Assembly (NCBI RefSeq): GCF_014192745.1
Contig: NZ_JACHYJ010000010.1
Coordinates: 41,250 to 105,249 of the forward strand
Length of the DNA stretch: 64,000 nucleotides
DNA from: Luteimonas sp. RC10
GTDB taxonomy: Bacteria; Pseudomonadota; Gammaproteobacteria; Xanthomonadales; Xanthomonadaceae
Direction of reading: 5' to 3'
Shown: positions 53,565-62,338 of the stretch, in pieces
How positions within the stretch are numbered: the first letter of the stretch is position 1
How the letters are laid out: every line of letters starts with the position of its first letter
Translations under genes and position numbers: made by a program
Notes under the pieces: generated by a model
Told to the model about the DNA's origin: nothing
Seen by the model: only the letters and a program-made list of their open reading frames with translations
Databases searched by the model: none

Positions 53565-55085
53565 TCAGCGCGTCGCGCGCATGTCGCCGGTGTCGAGCCA
53601 GCGCTGGTGCCAGGACAGCGCCTCGGGCAACAGATGCGGCGTGTGCTTGCCGTAGCTCTCGCGCAGCGCGCGCGCGAAGTAGTCCTCGAGCGCGTCGCGA
53701 TAGTCCGGATGCGCGCAGCGGTCGATCAGCACCCGCGCGCGCTGCTTGGGCGAGAGCCCGCGCAGATCGGCCAGGCCGTACTCGGTGACCACGATCGACA
53801 CATCGTGCTCGGTGTGGTCGACGTGGCTGACCATCGGCACGATCGACGAGATCGTGCCGTTCTTGGCCGTGCTCGGGCTCATGAAGATCGACAGGAAGCC
53901 GTTGCGGGCGAAGTCGCCCGAGCCGCCGATGCCGTTCTGCATGCGGCTGCCCATGATGTGGGTCGAGTTGACGTTGCCGTAGATGTCGACCTCGACCATG
54001 CCGTTCATGCCGATGCAGCCCAGCCGGCGGACGAGTTCGGGATGGTTGGAAATCTCCTGGGTGCGCAGCACGATGCGTTCGCGGAAGAAGCCGAGGTTGG
54101 CCTCGAAGCGCAGGCTGGCCTCCGGGCTCAGCGCAAATCCTGTGCACGAGGCGCTGCGCAGCACGCCGGATTCGAGCAGATCGAGCATGCCGTCCTGGAT
54201 GACCTCGGTGAACGCGGTCAGGTCGCGGAAGCCGCTGTCGGCAAGGTTGGCGAGCACCGCATTGGGGATGTTGCCCACACCCGACTGCAGCGGCAGCAGC
54301 CCCTTGGGCAGCCGGCCCTTGGCGACCTCGTGCTGCAGGAACTCGACCAGGAACGCGGCGATGCGCTGGCTGGCCTCATCGGGCGGGTTGAATGGGCTGT
54401 TGCGGTCGGGGGCCGCGGTGCGCACGATCGCGACGATCTTGTCCGGGTCGCAGCGCAGTGCGGTGTCGCCGATGCGATCGTCGGCGTGTTCGAGCGGGAT
54501 CGGGCGGCGCTGCGGCGGCAGCGCGGTGCCGTAGTAGATGTCGTGCATGCCTTCGAGCGCGAGCGGCTGCACCTCGTTGACCTCGACGATCACGCGCTTG
54601 GCCAGGTCCAACCAGGTCTTGCTGTTGCCGACCGAGGTCGACGGCACGATGGTGCCGTCCTCGCGGATCGCCACCGCCTCGATCACCGCCACGTCGATGT
54701 CGCCGTAGAAACCGAACCACGCATGCTGGGCGACGTGGCTCAGGTGTGCGTCGATATAGGCCAGGCTGCCGTCGTTGATGCGGCGGCGCGCCTCCGGATC
54801 GCTCTGGAACGGCAGGCGCAACGCGATGCCGTCGACCTTGGCCAGTGCGCCGTCGAGCTCGGGCGCGGTCGAGGCGCCGGTCAGCAGTCGGATCTGGAAC
54901 GGCTGCCCCGCGGCATGGACCTGCTCGATGCGTGCGGCCAGCGCCACCGGCACCGCCTTGGGATAGCCCGAGCCGGTGAAGCCGCTCATTGCGACGGTCT
55001 GGCCCGGTTCGATCAGCGCGGCTGCCTGCTCGGGCGTGACGATGCGGCTGCGCAGGGCGGCGTTGCGGATACGGTCTTCGGTCAT
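53565..55085 (-). CDS. Succinyl-CoA:acetate CoA-transferase / acetyl-CoA hydrolase family
   Basis: 506 residues from the Met at 55085 (M-T-E-D-R-I-R-N). Family landmarks: M-S-G-F-T-G-S-G-Y-P-K near the start, L-P-L-Q-S-G-V-G-N-I-P-N-A-V, catalytic Glu in F-T-E-V-I-Q-D-G-M, and G-S-R-M-Q-N-G-I-G-G-S-G-D-F. It transfers CoA between succinate and acetate, or hydrolyses acetyl-CoA, linking acetate use to the citric acid cycle. Single gene on the minus strand, divergent from murG. Confidence 0.92.
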   Translation of the reverse strand: MTEDRIRNAALRSRIVTPEQAAALIEPGQTVAMSGFTGSGYPKAVPVALAARIEQVHAAGQPFQIRLLTGASTAPELDGALAKVDGIALRLPFQSDPEARRRINDGSLAYIDAHLSHVAQHAWFGFYGDIDVAVIEAVAIREDGTIVPSTSVGNSKTWLDLAKRVIVEVNEVQPLALEGMHDIYYGTALPPQRRPIPLEHADDRIGDTALRCDPDKIVAIVRTAAPDRNSPFNPPDEASQRIAAFLVEFLQHEVAKGRLPKGLLPLQSGVGNIPNAVLANLADSGFRDLTAFTEVIQDGMLDLLESGVLRSASCTGFALSPEASLRFEANLGFFRERIVLRTQEISNHPELVRRLGCIGMNGMVEVDIYGNVNSTHIMGSRMQNGIGGSGDFARNGFLSIFMSPSTAKNGTISSIVPMVSHVDHTEHDVSIVVTEYGLADLRGLSPKQRARVLIDRCAHPDYRDALEDYFARALRESYGKHTPHLLPEALSWHQRWLDTGDMRATR

Positions 55086-55203
55086 GACGGGCACAGGGGG
55101 ACGTGAAGTCCCGATTATCGCGTGGGCAGCCGGATCGTGCAGGGCCCGCGCGGCGGCGCGTGCGCTCGCTATAGTCGTGCCCCCGTCCGTTCCCGGATTC
55201 GCC

Positions 55204-56358
55204 ATGTCCTCGCCCGTCGCCCGCACCTCGCTTCCCGCCGTCGCCTGCGCCGCAGGCGGCACCGGCGGCCATCTGTTTCCGGCCGAGGCGCTGGCGCGGG
55301 AGCTGCAGCGGCGCGGGCATCCGGTGGTGATCTACACCGAGCGCCGCGGCGCGGCCTACACCCAGGCGCTGGCTGGGCTCGACCATGTCGTGCTGCCGGC
55401 GCGCAGCCTCGAAGGCGGCGTCACCGGCAAGTTCGCCGCCGGGCTCACGATCCTGCGTGCGGCCTGGCAGGCGCGCCGCGACATGCGCCGGCGCGGCGTC
55501 GGCCTGCTGGTGGGCTTCGGCGGCTATCCCAGCTTCGCGCCCGCACTCGCGGCCCGAAGCCTGGGCTGCCCGCTGCTGCTGCACGAGCAGGGCGCGCGGT
55601 TGAGCCTGGCCAACCAGAAACTGCTGCGGCTGGCCGCCGGCGTGGCGACCTCGTTCCCGGCGACCGCCGGACTCGACGGCTTCGATCCGGCGCGCGTCGT
55701 CGACACCGGCAATCCGGTGCGCGCCGCGATCCTGGCTGCACGTGGCGACTACCCTGCGCTCGGCGGCGATGCGCCGCTGCGGCTGCTGGTCGTGGGCGGC
55801 AGCCAGAGTGCGCGGGTGTTCGGCGAGGTCGTGCCGCCTGCACTGCTGCGGCTGCCCGAGACGATGCGGCGCCGGCTGCACGTCTCGCTGCAGATGAAGG
55901 GCGAGGGCGTTGACGAAGTCGAGGCGACGCTGCGCGCGGCGGGTATCGAGGCGACCGTGCGGCCATTCTTCGACGACATGGGCGTACGGCTGCGCGATGC
56001 ACATCTCGTCGTCACCCGCGCCGGTGCGACAACCGCTGCCGACCTGCTGACCGTCGGCCGCCCCGCGGTGATGGTCCCGATTCCGCAGGGCGGCTCGCGC
56101 GACGAGCAGCGCCGCAATGCCGAGGCGCTGGCCGCCGCGGGTGTGGGCTGGTGCATGCCCGAGGCCGAGCTGAGCGCCGAGCGGCTCACCGCGTTGCTCG
56201 AAGAGGCCTTCGCGTCACCGACGGTGCTGCCCGCTGCGGCACGCGCGGCTGCCGTGCTCGGGCGACCCGACGCCGCGTCGGCGCTCGCCGATCTCGTCCA
56301 GACGACGCTGGGCCTTGCGCGTGACAGCGGCCCGCGGGACGCCCATTCCGCGGCCTGA
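55204..56358 (+). CDS. murG: MurG-type UDP-GlcNAc:lipid I transferase, outside a division cluster
   Basis: 384 residues, GT28 family. The glycine loop is A-A-G-G-T-G-G-H-L-F-P-A; the lipid-facing second motif is G-F-G-G-Y-P-S, followed by H-E-Q-G-A-R-L-S-L-A-N. The acceptor and UDP-binding part includes V-T-R-A-G-A-T-T-A-A-D-L. It adds GlcNAc to lipid I to make lipid II. The gene is not next to other mur or fts genes; phrases such as V-A-T-S-F-P are, from memory, more like alphaproteobacterial MurG. Either the main copy has moved or this is a second one. The start at 55204 lacks a clear ribosome site. Confidence 0.85.
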   Translation: MSSPVARTSLPAVACAAGGTGGHLFPAEALARELQRRGHPVVIYTERRGAAYTQALAGLDHVVLPARSLEGGVTGKFAAGLTILRAAWQARRDMRRRGVGLLVGFGGYPSFAPALAARSLGCPLLLHEQGARLSLANQKLLRLAAGVATSFPATAGLDGFDPARVVDTGNPVRAAILAARGDYPALGGDAPLRLLVVGGSQSARVFGEVVPPALLRLPETMRRRLHVSLQMKGEGVDEVEATLRAAGIEATVRPFFDDMGVRLRDAHLVVTRAGATTAADLLTVGRPAVMVPIPQGGSRDEQRRNAEALAAAGVGWCMPEAELSAERLTALLEEAFASPTVLPAAARAAAVLGRPDAASALADLVQTTLGLARDSGPRDAHSAA

Positions 56359-56468
56359 GACTGAATGCGCGCGGGTTGGTGAACCGGCCAGTATCGTTTT
56401 GCACTGCAGCGTGCATCCCGTCGACCAGTCTTCCAATATCGCCCCGCACCCGACGTGGGGGAGGGAGC

Positions 56469-56509
56469 AAGCCCGTAACCGGTTCGCCGGAAGCGGGCTT
56501 TTTTTTTGG
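56469..56509 (+). terminator. Intrinsic terminator downstream of murG
   Basis: Outer stem aagcccg (56469-56475) / cgggctt (56494-56500), inner ccgg-ttcg-ccgg with a stable UUCG-type loop, then nine to ten T residues. It lies 110 bp after the murG stop, leaving a possible structured 3' tail or small RNA between (for example the hairpin gcactgcagcgtgc at 56401). Confidence 0.85.
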
Positions 56510-56730
56510 TTCTTCGCCGACATCCGGGGAAACCTGTTTCTCTTCGCTCGATCAGGGGCTCCTCTTCGGAGCGCGCGTCGCGCCAGCCGGGGACTGCTCC
56601 CCGGCTCGGTCAGCCATCCATGGCTGACTCGCCGCCGCGGGCCATCCCTGGCCCGCTATCGCAATCCCCGACTAGCACGACGCACTGAGGCTGACAGTGC
56701 GCAACTTCTTCCAGCGGGCGACTTTGCGTC
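56510..56730. other. Hairpin cluster in non-coding DNA
   Basis: Four hairpins in tandem: 56558-56562/56568-56572 (gctcc/ggagc), 56585-56593/56598-56606 (9 bp), 56609-56616/56621-56628 (8 bp, loop tcca), 56638-56644/56649-56655 (7 bp, loop tccc). Spacing between hairpins is about 25-30 bp. No gene is plausible. The region lies before copy B of the 81-bp repeat. Confidence 0.6.
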
Positions 56731-56811
56731 CACCCGAAGTGGGGTTGCACATGTCTATGCGGCGGGCTAACGACTGGCGACCGCGTCAAGCGCGCCAGGG
56801 GTGAGCCCGCT
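56731..56811 (+). repeat. 81-bp dispersed repeat, copy B
   Basis: Second copy of the element at 34896-34976, same orientation and same length, best conserved at its two ends. It lies 100 bp before glnE. The remaining 100 bp (56812-56911) must contain or follow the glnE promoter. Confidence 0.7.
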
Positions 56812-56911
56812 TCAGCTCGCGCGCCTCAGAAAGACTTAGCTTGGCTCGTCTTACCGGTCGCGGAGTGAGCGTGTCCTGTTTCGCACCGGCGGCCGCTGTC
56901 ATGATGATGGG

Positions 56912-59686
56912 ATGACCGACGATCCCCGTGCAGCGCTCGATGCGCATGTCGCCCGCCTGTTGGCCCGCCTGCCAGATGAGGTACACGCCGACCCCGCGGC
57001 GATGGCGCGGCTGCGTCCCGTCGCGGTCGCCAGCGACCTCGCGATCGATGTGCTGCAGCGCCAGCCCGACCTGCTAGCGCAACTGCTGGCCGACGACGGC
57101 GACACGTCGCCCACACTACCGTCGCTGGAGGCGGGCAATCGCAATGACTGGCCGATGCTGCTGCGGCGCTACCGCCTGGCCTGCTCGACACGGCTGATCT
57201 GGCGCGACGTGCATGGACTGGATGATGTCGAAGCGACGCTCGCTGGCAGCACCCAGTTGGCCGAGACCTGCCTGCAGGTCGCGCTGGGCGCGCTCGAACA
57301 GGATTTCGCCAGCCGCCACGGCGTCGTGCGCGACAGCGAAGGCCGCGCGGTGCGCCTGGTGGTGTTCGGGCTCGGCAAGCTCGGCGGCGGCGAGTTGAAC
57401 TTCAGCTCCGACATCGATCTGGTCTACGGCTTCGAAGCGGCGGGCGAGAGCGACGGCGCGCGGTCGTTGGCGGCCGAGGACTACTTCACCCGGCTGGGCC
57501 AGCAACTGGCGCGGTTGCTCGACGAGATCACCGGCGACGGCTTCTGCCATCGCGTCGACCTGCGCTTGCGGCCGTTCGGCAACGCGGGCCGGATCGCGCT
57601 GAGCTTCGCGGCGATGGAGCAGTACTTCCAGCGCGAGGGCCGCGACTGGGAACGTTACGCCTGGCAGAAGGCGCGGCCCGTGGCCGGCGACCTCGCCGCA
57701 GGTGCGCGTTTCCTCGACCTCTTGCGGCCGTTCGTCTACCGCCGTTATCTCGACTTCGGTGCGCTCGACGGCCTGCGGCAGATGAAGGACATGATCGCGG
57801 CCGAGGTCGCGCGTCGGGAACTGGCCGACGACATCAAGCGCGGCGACGGCGGCATCCGCGAAGTCGAGTTCCTGGCCCAGGCGCTGCAATTGATCCGGGG
57901 TGGGCGCGAGCCGGCATTGCGCGAACGACGGTTGTTGCCGGCACTGCGGGCGCTGCATGCGGCCGGGCAGTTGTCCGACGAGGCGCTGACGCGGTTGCAG
58001 GCGGCCTACCTGTTCCTGCGCCGCGTCGAGAACCGCTTGCAGATGCTGCGCGATGCGCAAACCCATCTGCTGCCGGCCGATCCGCTCGACCGGCTGCGGA
58101 TCGCGTCCGGCCTGGGCCATGCCGACTGGGCGGCGCTCGAGGCGGATCTGCGGCGCGAGCGCGGCCACGTCGCGCACGAGTTCGATGCGCTGCTGGCGGT
58201 ACGCAGCAAGCAGCGCCGCGTCGACACCGACAGCGATCTGGCGACCTGGTGGCGCGCGCTGCCCGATGGCGGCGATGCGCAGACGCTGGCCGAGGCCGGC
58301 TTTGCCGATGCGCGCGAGGTCGCCGAGGCACTGCGCGACTTCGCCCGCTCGCCGAGCGTGCGCGACCTGTCGGACAACGCACGCGCGCGGCTCGACCGGC
58401 TGATGCCGGTGTTGCTGCAGGCCTCCGCGCCGGCGGATCGGCCGCTGCAGGCGGTGCGCCGCCTGTTGGCGCTGCTGCACAATATCCTGCGACGTGCCAG
58501 CTACCTGGCCCTGCTCGATGAGCAGCCCGCAGCGCTGGCACGGCTGGTGGAGGCGGTGACCCGCAGCGCGTTTCTCGCCGAGCGCCTCGCCGCGCATCCG
58601 CTGCTGCTCGACGAACTGCTCGACGCCCGGGTCGAGGGTCCACTGCCCGAGCGCGAGGGTCTGGCGACCCAGTGCAATCGCGTGCTGCAGCAGCGCGATC
58701 TGGAATCGGCGTTGCTCGCGCTCAACGAGATCCGCCAGCAATTGAGCTTCCGGATCGCATTGGCCACGCTCGATCGCAGGCTCGATCCGCCGACCGCGAC
58801 CCGGCAACTGGCATGGCTGGCCGACGCGGTGGTCGCGGTGGTGCTCGCGCTGGCGATGCGCGAACTCGAACGCGCCCATGGTCGGCTGCCCGACGCCCGT
58901 TTCGTGGTGGTCGGCTACGGCAGCCTGGGCGGCGAGGAACTGGGGTTCGGCTCGGATCTCGACCTGGTCTTCCTCTACGACGCGCCCGCCGACGCTCAGT
59001 CCGATGGCGCCCGGCCGCTCGATGCCCAGCGCTGGGCGGCGCGTTTGGCGCAGAAGATCGTTGCGCTGCTGGGCACGGTCACCGGCGGCGGCCGACTCTA
59101 CGACGTCGACGTGCGCCTGCGCCCGGACGGCGGCAAAGGGCTGCTGGTCTCGTCGCTGGCCAGCTACGCGGAGTACCAGCGCGAGCGTGCGTGGACCTGG
59201 GAACACCAGGCGCTGGTGCGTGCGCGGGTGGTCGCGGGCGATGCGTCGACGCGCGAGGCGTTCGAGGCTGTCCGCAACGACACGCTGGCCCGGCCTCGCG
59301 AGCCCGCGGCGCTGCGGGAGGAGATCGCCGCGATGCGCCGGCGCATGCGCGGCGAGCTCGACCGTTCGACTGCCGACCGGTTCGACCTCAAGCAGGGCGA
59401 GGGCGGGTTGGTGGATCTGGAGTTCCTGGCCCAGTCGCTGGTCCTGCAGGGCGCGGCGACGCACCCCGGGCTGCTCGCGCCCCGGGCCACCCCGGCGTTA
59501 CTCGAGGCCGCAGCGGCGGCGGGCCTGTTGCCGGCCGACCAGTGTCAGTCGCTTCGCCAAAGCCATGCCTGCCTGCTGGACGCGGCGCTGGCCTGCATGC
59601 TCGACCGACGGCCGCGCATCACATCGGTCTCGCCTGCCCTGGCATCGGCTCGGGAGACGATCGCAGGCATCGCCGGCTGGGCCTGA
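56912..59686 (+). CDS. glnE: Bifunctional glutamine synthetase adenylyltransferase/deadenylase
   Basis: 924 residues with two nucleotidyltransferase domains: the N-terminal (deadenylylating) with [18 protein letters not shown] and the C-terminal (adenylylating) with [18 protein letters not shown], each Asp-x-Asp intact. A helical regulatory region for PII binding lies between. It adjusts glutamine synthetase activity to nitrogen supply. No nitrogen genes are adjacent. The stop is 187 bp before rpoH. Confidence 0.96.
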   Translation: MTDDPRAALDAHVARLLARLPDEVHADPAAMARLRPVAVASDLAIDVLQRQPDLLAQLLADDGDTSPTLPSLEAGNRNDWPMLLRRYRLACSTRLIWRDVHGLDDVEATLAGSTQLAETCLQVALGALEQDFASRHGVVRDSEGRAVRLVVFGLGKLGGGELNFSSDIDLVYGFEAAGESDGARSLAAEDYFTRLGQQLARLLDEITGDGFCHRVDLRLRPFGNAGRIALSFAAMEQYFQREGRDWERYAWQKARPVAGDLAAGARFLDLLRPFVYRRYLDFGALDGLRQMKDMIAAEVARRELADDIKRGDGGIREVEFLAQALQLIRGGREPALRERRLLPALRALHAAGQLSDEALTRLQAAYLFLRRVENRLQMLRDAQTHLLPADPLDRLRIASGLGHADWAALEADLRRERGHVAHEFDALLAVRSKQRRVDTDSDLATWWRALPDGGDAQTLAEAGFADAREVAEALRDFARSPSVRDLSDNARARLDRLMPVLLQASAPADRPLQAVRRLLALLHNILRRASYLALLDEQPAALARLVEAVTRSAFLAERLAAHPLLLDELLDARVEGPLPEREGLATQCNRVLQQRDLESALLALNEIRQQLSFRIALATLDRRLDPPTATRQLAWLADAVVAVVLALAMRELERAHGRLPDARFVVVGYGSLGGEELGFGSDLDLVFLYDAPADAQSDGARPLDAQRWAARLAQKIVALLGTVTGGGRLYDVDVRLRPDGGKGLLVSSLASYAEYQRERAWTWEHQALVRARVVAGDASTREAFEAVRNDTLARPREPAALREEIAAMRRRMRGELDRSTADRFDLKQGEGGLVDLEFLAQSLVLQGAATHPGLLAPRATPALLEAAAAAGLLPADQCQSLRQSHACLLDAALACMLDRRPRITSVSPALASARETIAGIAGWA

Positions 59687-59821
59687 TCTTCATCGTGGAT
59701 TCGCCTGAGGAGGCGCAGGATTGGCCATCTTAAGCCGGTCCCCCAGCGGCGACCCAGCTATCCGCCTAGGTGAACGATCCCTGTCCACAAAGCCCTGGAC
59801 GTTCCACGGCCAGAACACTCG

Positions 59822-59849
59822 GGAACTTCCGGCGGCCTTAGCAGTCATA
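59822..59849 (+). promoter_or_regulatory. Candidate sigmaE (RpoE) promoter of rpoH
   Basis: GGAACTT (59822-59828), 16-bp spacer, TCATA (59845-59849). The -35 matches the sigmaE consensus exactly and the -10 is close to TCTGA/TCAAA. An inverted repeat AGCAGTC-N9-GACTGCT (59840-59862) overlaps the expected start of transcription and the leader of rpoH. Confidence 0.6.
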
Positions 59850-59873
59850 TCTGGAGACTGCTACCATCCTTCC

Positions 59874-60752
59874 ATGAGCACGCAGACCATGACCCACGCC
59901 CTGGTTGCCAACAGCCTGCCGATCCCCAGCCCGCTCGGTTCGCTCGATGCCTATATCGGCGCCGTGCACCAGATTCCGGTGCTGACGGTCGAAGAGGAGC
60001 AGGCGCTGGCGCAGCGGTATCGCGATCACGACGATCTCGATGCCGCGCGCGAGCTGGTCCATTCGCACCTGCGCTTCGTCGTTCATGTGGCCCGCGGTTA
60101 CAACGGCTACGGGCTGCCGCTGGGCGACCTGATCCAGGAAGGCAACATCGGCCTGATGAAGGCCGTCAAGCGCTTCGATCCGGACGTCGGTGTGCGGCTG
60201 GTGAGCTTTGCCGTGCACTGGATCCGCGCCGAGATGCATGAGTTCATCCTCAAGAACTGGCGCATCGTGAAGGTCGCCACGACCAAGGCCCAGCGCAAGC
60301 TGTTCTTCAACCTGCGCAAGAGCAAGACCCGGCTGGGCTGGCTCAACGCCGAAGAAGTGCGCACCGTCGCTGCCGACCTCAACGTCTCCGAGCGCGAAGT
60401 ACTGGAGATGGAGTCGCGCCTGTCGGGCCGCGACATCGGCTTCGATGCGCCCACTGGCGAGGACGACGACAACGCGCCGCCGGCGCCGGTCGCCTACCTC
60501 GTCGCGCAGGACGAAGATCCGGCGCAGGCGTACGAGCGCAGCGACAGTGAGGCCGACCAACTCGAACTGCTGCGCGAAGGCATGGCCAAGCTCGACGCCC
60601 GCTCGCGCGACATCATCCGTCGCCGCTGGCTCGACGACGAGCACAAGGTGACGCTGCAGGAACTGGCCGACGAGTACGGCGTGTCCGCCGAGCGCATCCG
60701 CCAGGTCGAGGCCAACGCGCTGAAGAAGATGAAGGCGTTGTTCGCGGCCTGA
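59874..60752 (+). CDS. rpoH: RNA polymerase sigma-32 factor (heat shock)
   Basis: 292 residues. Region 2 reads [18 protein letters not shown]; the RpoH box Q-R-K-L-F-F-N-L-R is present, and region 4 has [18 protein letters not shown]. The start at 59874 gives the normal N-terminus. No good ribosome site is close; GGAG lies 18 bp upstream inside an inverted repeat, so translation may depend on mRNA structure, as in E. coli. Its likely targets here include groES-groEL. Confidence 0.96.
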   Translation: MSTQTMTHALVANSLPIPSPLGSLDAYIGAVHQIPVLTVEEEQALAQRYRDHDDLDAARELVHSHLRFVVHVARGYNGYGLPLGDLIQEGNIGLMKAVKRFDPDVGVRLVSFAVHWIRAEMHEFILKNWRIVKVATTKAQRKLFFNLRKSKTRLGWLNAEEVRTVAADLNVSEREVLEMESRLSGRDIGFDAPTGEDDDNAPPAPVAYLVAQDEDPAQAYERSDSEADQLELLREGMAKLDARSRDIIRRRWLDDEHKVTLQELADEYGVSAERIRQVEANALKKMKALFAA

Positions 60753-60780
60753 GTCTTGCCGCCATCGTTGGATGTGGATC

Positions 60781-60810
60781 AACGGCCCGCGCAAGCGGGC
60801 CGTTTCTGTT
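60781..60810 (+). terminator. Intrinsic terminator of rpoH
   Basis: Stem aacggcccgc / gcgggccgtt (loop gcaa) followed by tctgttt. Lies 28 bp after the rpoH stop. Confidence 0.85.
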
Positions 60811-60845
60811 TGAATTCATATTTCGATGGTTCAAGGAGCGACACC

Positions 60846-61499
60846 ATGAAACCGCGTTGGCTCGACGCCGCCGCCGGCCTTGCGTTGGGCACGGGGCTTC
60901 TCTATGCCTGTGGTCACTACTACCGACAAAGCCTGCTCGGAGAACTGGGTCTTAGCGTGGAACAGTTCGCCAAGGGCGGCGACGCGCTGATCCTTTTTGG
61001 ATTCCATGCGGGTGTCTTCGGCGGGATCGAGTACATGTTTGTCGGAGTCGTGGTGATGTATGTGCTCCTCGTTGCGATCGGCACGTGGGCGCTGATCGGC
61101 GCGATCCCGTGGTTCCGTGTCAGGTTGCGGGCCAAGCGAATCCAACGGCTCAGGCACCCAGCTCGCCGTCGAATACGGCGACGCCATATCGAGGCGATGC
61201 CCGCGTTCAAGACGATCGACAAGTTCGCATCTGCGGTCCCTGCTGTCGCGTTCTTGTTTCTGGCGATTCTGCTGGCGCTGATCTGCGCCGAGTCGATGGG
61301 ACGAAAGCACGGACGCGACGTGATCGCCGACTTCGATGGACAAGCCCGCGCCATTCTGAGGTTGCGCAATGGTGCGCGGCTCCACGTCGGGCGAGTGCTC
61401 GTCTGCGACGAAACGACCTGCGCCTATCTGATGCGCGGCGGGGTGTTGATTCTTCGTCGCGATCAGATCGTCAGTGCGAGTATCCCGCGCCGGCCCTGA
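60846..61499 (+). CDS. Membrane protein, unknown function
   Basis: 217 residues from an ATG with AAGGAG upstream. Three helices (A-G-L-A-L-G-T-G-L-L-Y-A; Y-M-F-V-G-V-V-V-M-Y-V-L-L-V-A-I; A-V-P-A-V-A-F-L-F-L-A-I-L-L-A-L), a basic cytoplasmic loop of Arg and Lys between helices 2 and 3 (R-L-R-A-K-R-I-Q-R-L-R), and a C-terminal soluble domain of ~70 residues with two close Cys (L-V-C-D-E-T-T-C-A-Y). Codon use is less GC-biased than the neighbours, so it may be acquired. No family recognised. Confidence 0.78.
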   Translation: MKPRWLDAAAGLALGTGLLYACGHYYRQSLLGELGLSVEQFAKGGDALILFGFHAGVFGGIEYMFVGVVVMYVLLVAIGTWALIGAIPWFRVRLRAKRIQRLRHPARRRIRRRHIEAMPAFKTIDKFASAVPAVAFLFLAILLALICAESMGRKHGRDVIADFDGQARAILRLRNGARLHVGRVLVCDETTCAYLMRGGVLILRRDQIVSASIPRRP

Positions 61500-61505
61500 G
61501 TGACG

Positions 61506-62315
61506 TCACCACTTGAACAGCACCAGGCTCAATGCCAGGGCGGCCATGCCGGCGACCAGGCCGTAGACGGTCTCGTGGCCCTTGGCGTAGCGCTTGGCGG
61601 CAGGCAGCAGTTCGTCGAGTGCGAGGAAGACCATGACGCCGGCGATGAGGCCGAATACGGTGCCGAACACCGGTTCGGAAAGGAACGGGCGCAGCAGGGC
61701 GTAGCCGATCAGCGCACCCAGCGGCTCGGCCAGGCCCGACAGCAGGCAGGCCAGGAAAGCGTAGGTCTTGTTGTTGGTCGCGAAGTACACCGGCACCGCG
61801 ATCGCGATGCCTTCGGGGATGTTGTGGATCGCGATGGCGAACGCCAACGGCAGGCCGACGCCGGGGTTCTCCAGCGTCGCGAAGAACGTCGCCAGGCCTT
61901 CGGGAAAGTTGTGCGCGGTGATCGCGATGGCTGTCAGCAAGCCGACGCGTTTGACGTAGCTGGCGTTGTGCTCGCGGAAGTAGGGGTCGTCGACTTCGAG
62001 GCGCTCATGCGGGTTGGGCACCAGCTTGTCGATGGCCACGATGAAGAGCAGGCCACCGAGGAACGCGAACGTCCCCCAGGTGAAACCGAGCTGCGGACCG
62101 TAGGCGTCCGTGAAGGCGAGGATCGACTTGTCGAGGATCTCGGTCAGCGACACGTACACCATGGCGCCGGCCGCGAATGCGAGCCCGAATGCGAGCAGGC
62201 GTGCATTGGGTTGCTTGGCGAAGATCACCAGCAGACTGCCCAGGCCGGTGGCCAGGCCCGCGGCGGTGGTGACCGCGAGTGCGATCAGGAAGTGCTGGCT
62301 GGAGATGTCGAGCAT
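61506..62315 (-). CDS. zupT: ZupT-type zinc transporter (ZIP family)
   Basis: 269 residues, eight helices. Metal-site motifs in helices 4 and 5 are H-N-F-P-E-G and H-N-I-P-E-G, both complete. N-terminus A-G-L-A-T-G-L-G-S-L is the family start. It imports Zn and other divalent metals into the cytoplasm. It is 23 bp downstream of the NADH dehydrogenase gene on the same strand, so possibly co-transcribed, and it converges with the membrane protein gene at 60846 (6-bp gap). Confidence 0.94.
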   Translation of the reverse strand: MLDISSQHFLIALAVTTAAGLATGLGSLLVIFAKQPNARLLAFGLAFAAGAMVYVSLTEILDKSILAFTDAYGPQLGFTWGTFAFLGGLLFIVAIDKLVPNPHERLEVDDPYFREHNASYVKRVGLLTAIAITAHNFPEGLATFFATLENPGVGLPLAFAIAIHNIPEGIAIAVPVYFATNNKTYAFLACLLSGLAEPLGALIGYALLRPFLSEPVFGTVFGLIAGVMVFLALDELLPAAKRYAKGHETVYGLVAGMAALALSLVLFKW

Positions 62316-62338
62316 GGAGATGGCCGGATCGAAGAGGC

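Noticed and set aside
56359..56468. Possible tRNA between murG and glnE
   Set aside because: I looked for acceptor, anticodon and T-arm pairings and a T-loop ttcgaat; none fit. No tRNA or rRNA was found anywhere in the window.
56558..56655. Could the evenly spaced hairpins be a CRISPR array?
   Set aside because: Repeats are not identical, spacers are too short, and no cas genes are present. They are inverted repeats of different sequence.
57116..59464. 782-codon open frame antisense to glnE
   Set aside because: glnE is fully conserved on the plus strand with both catalytic domains. The antisense frame is an Arg/Gln/His-rich shadow.
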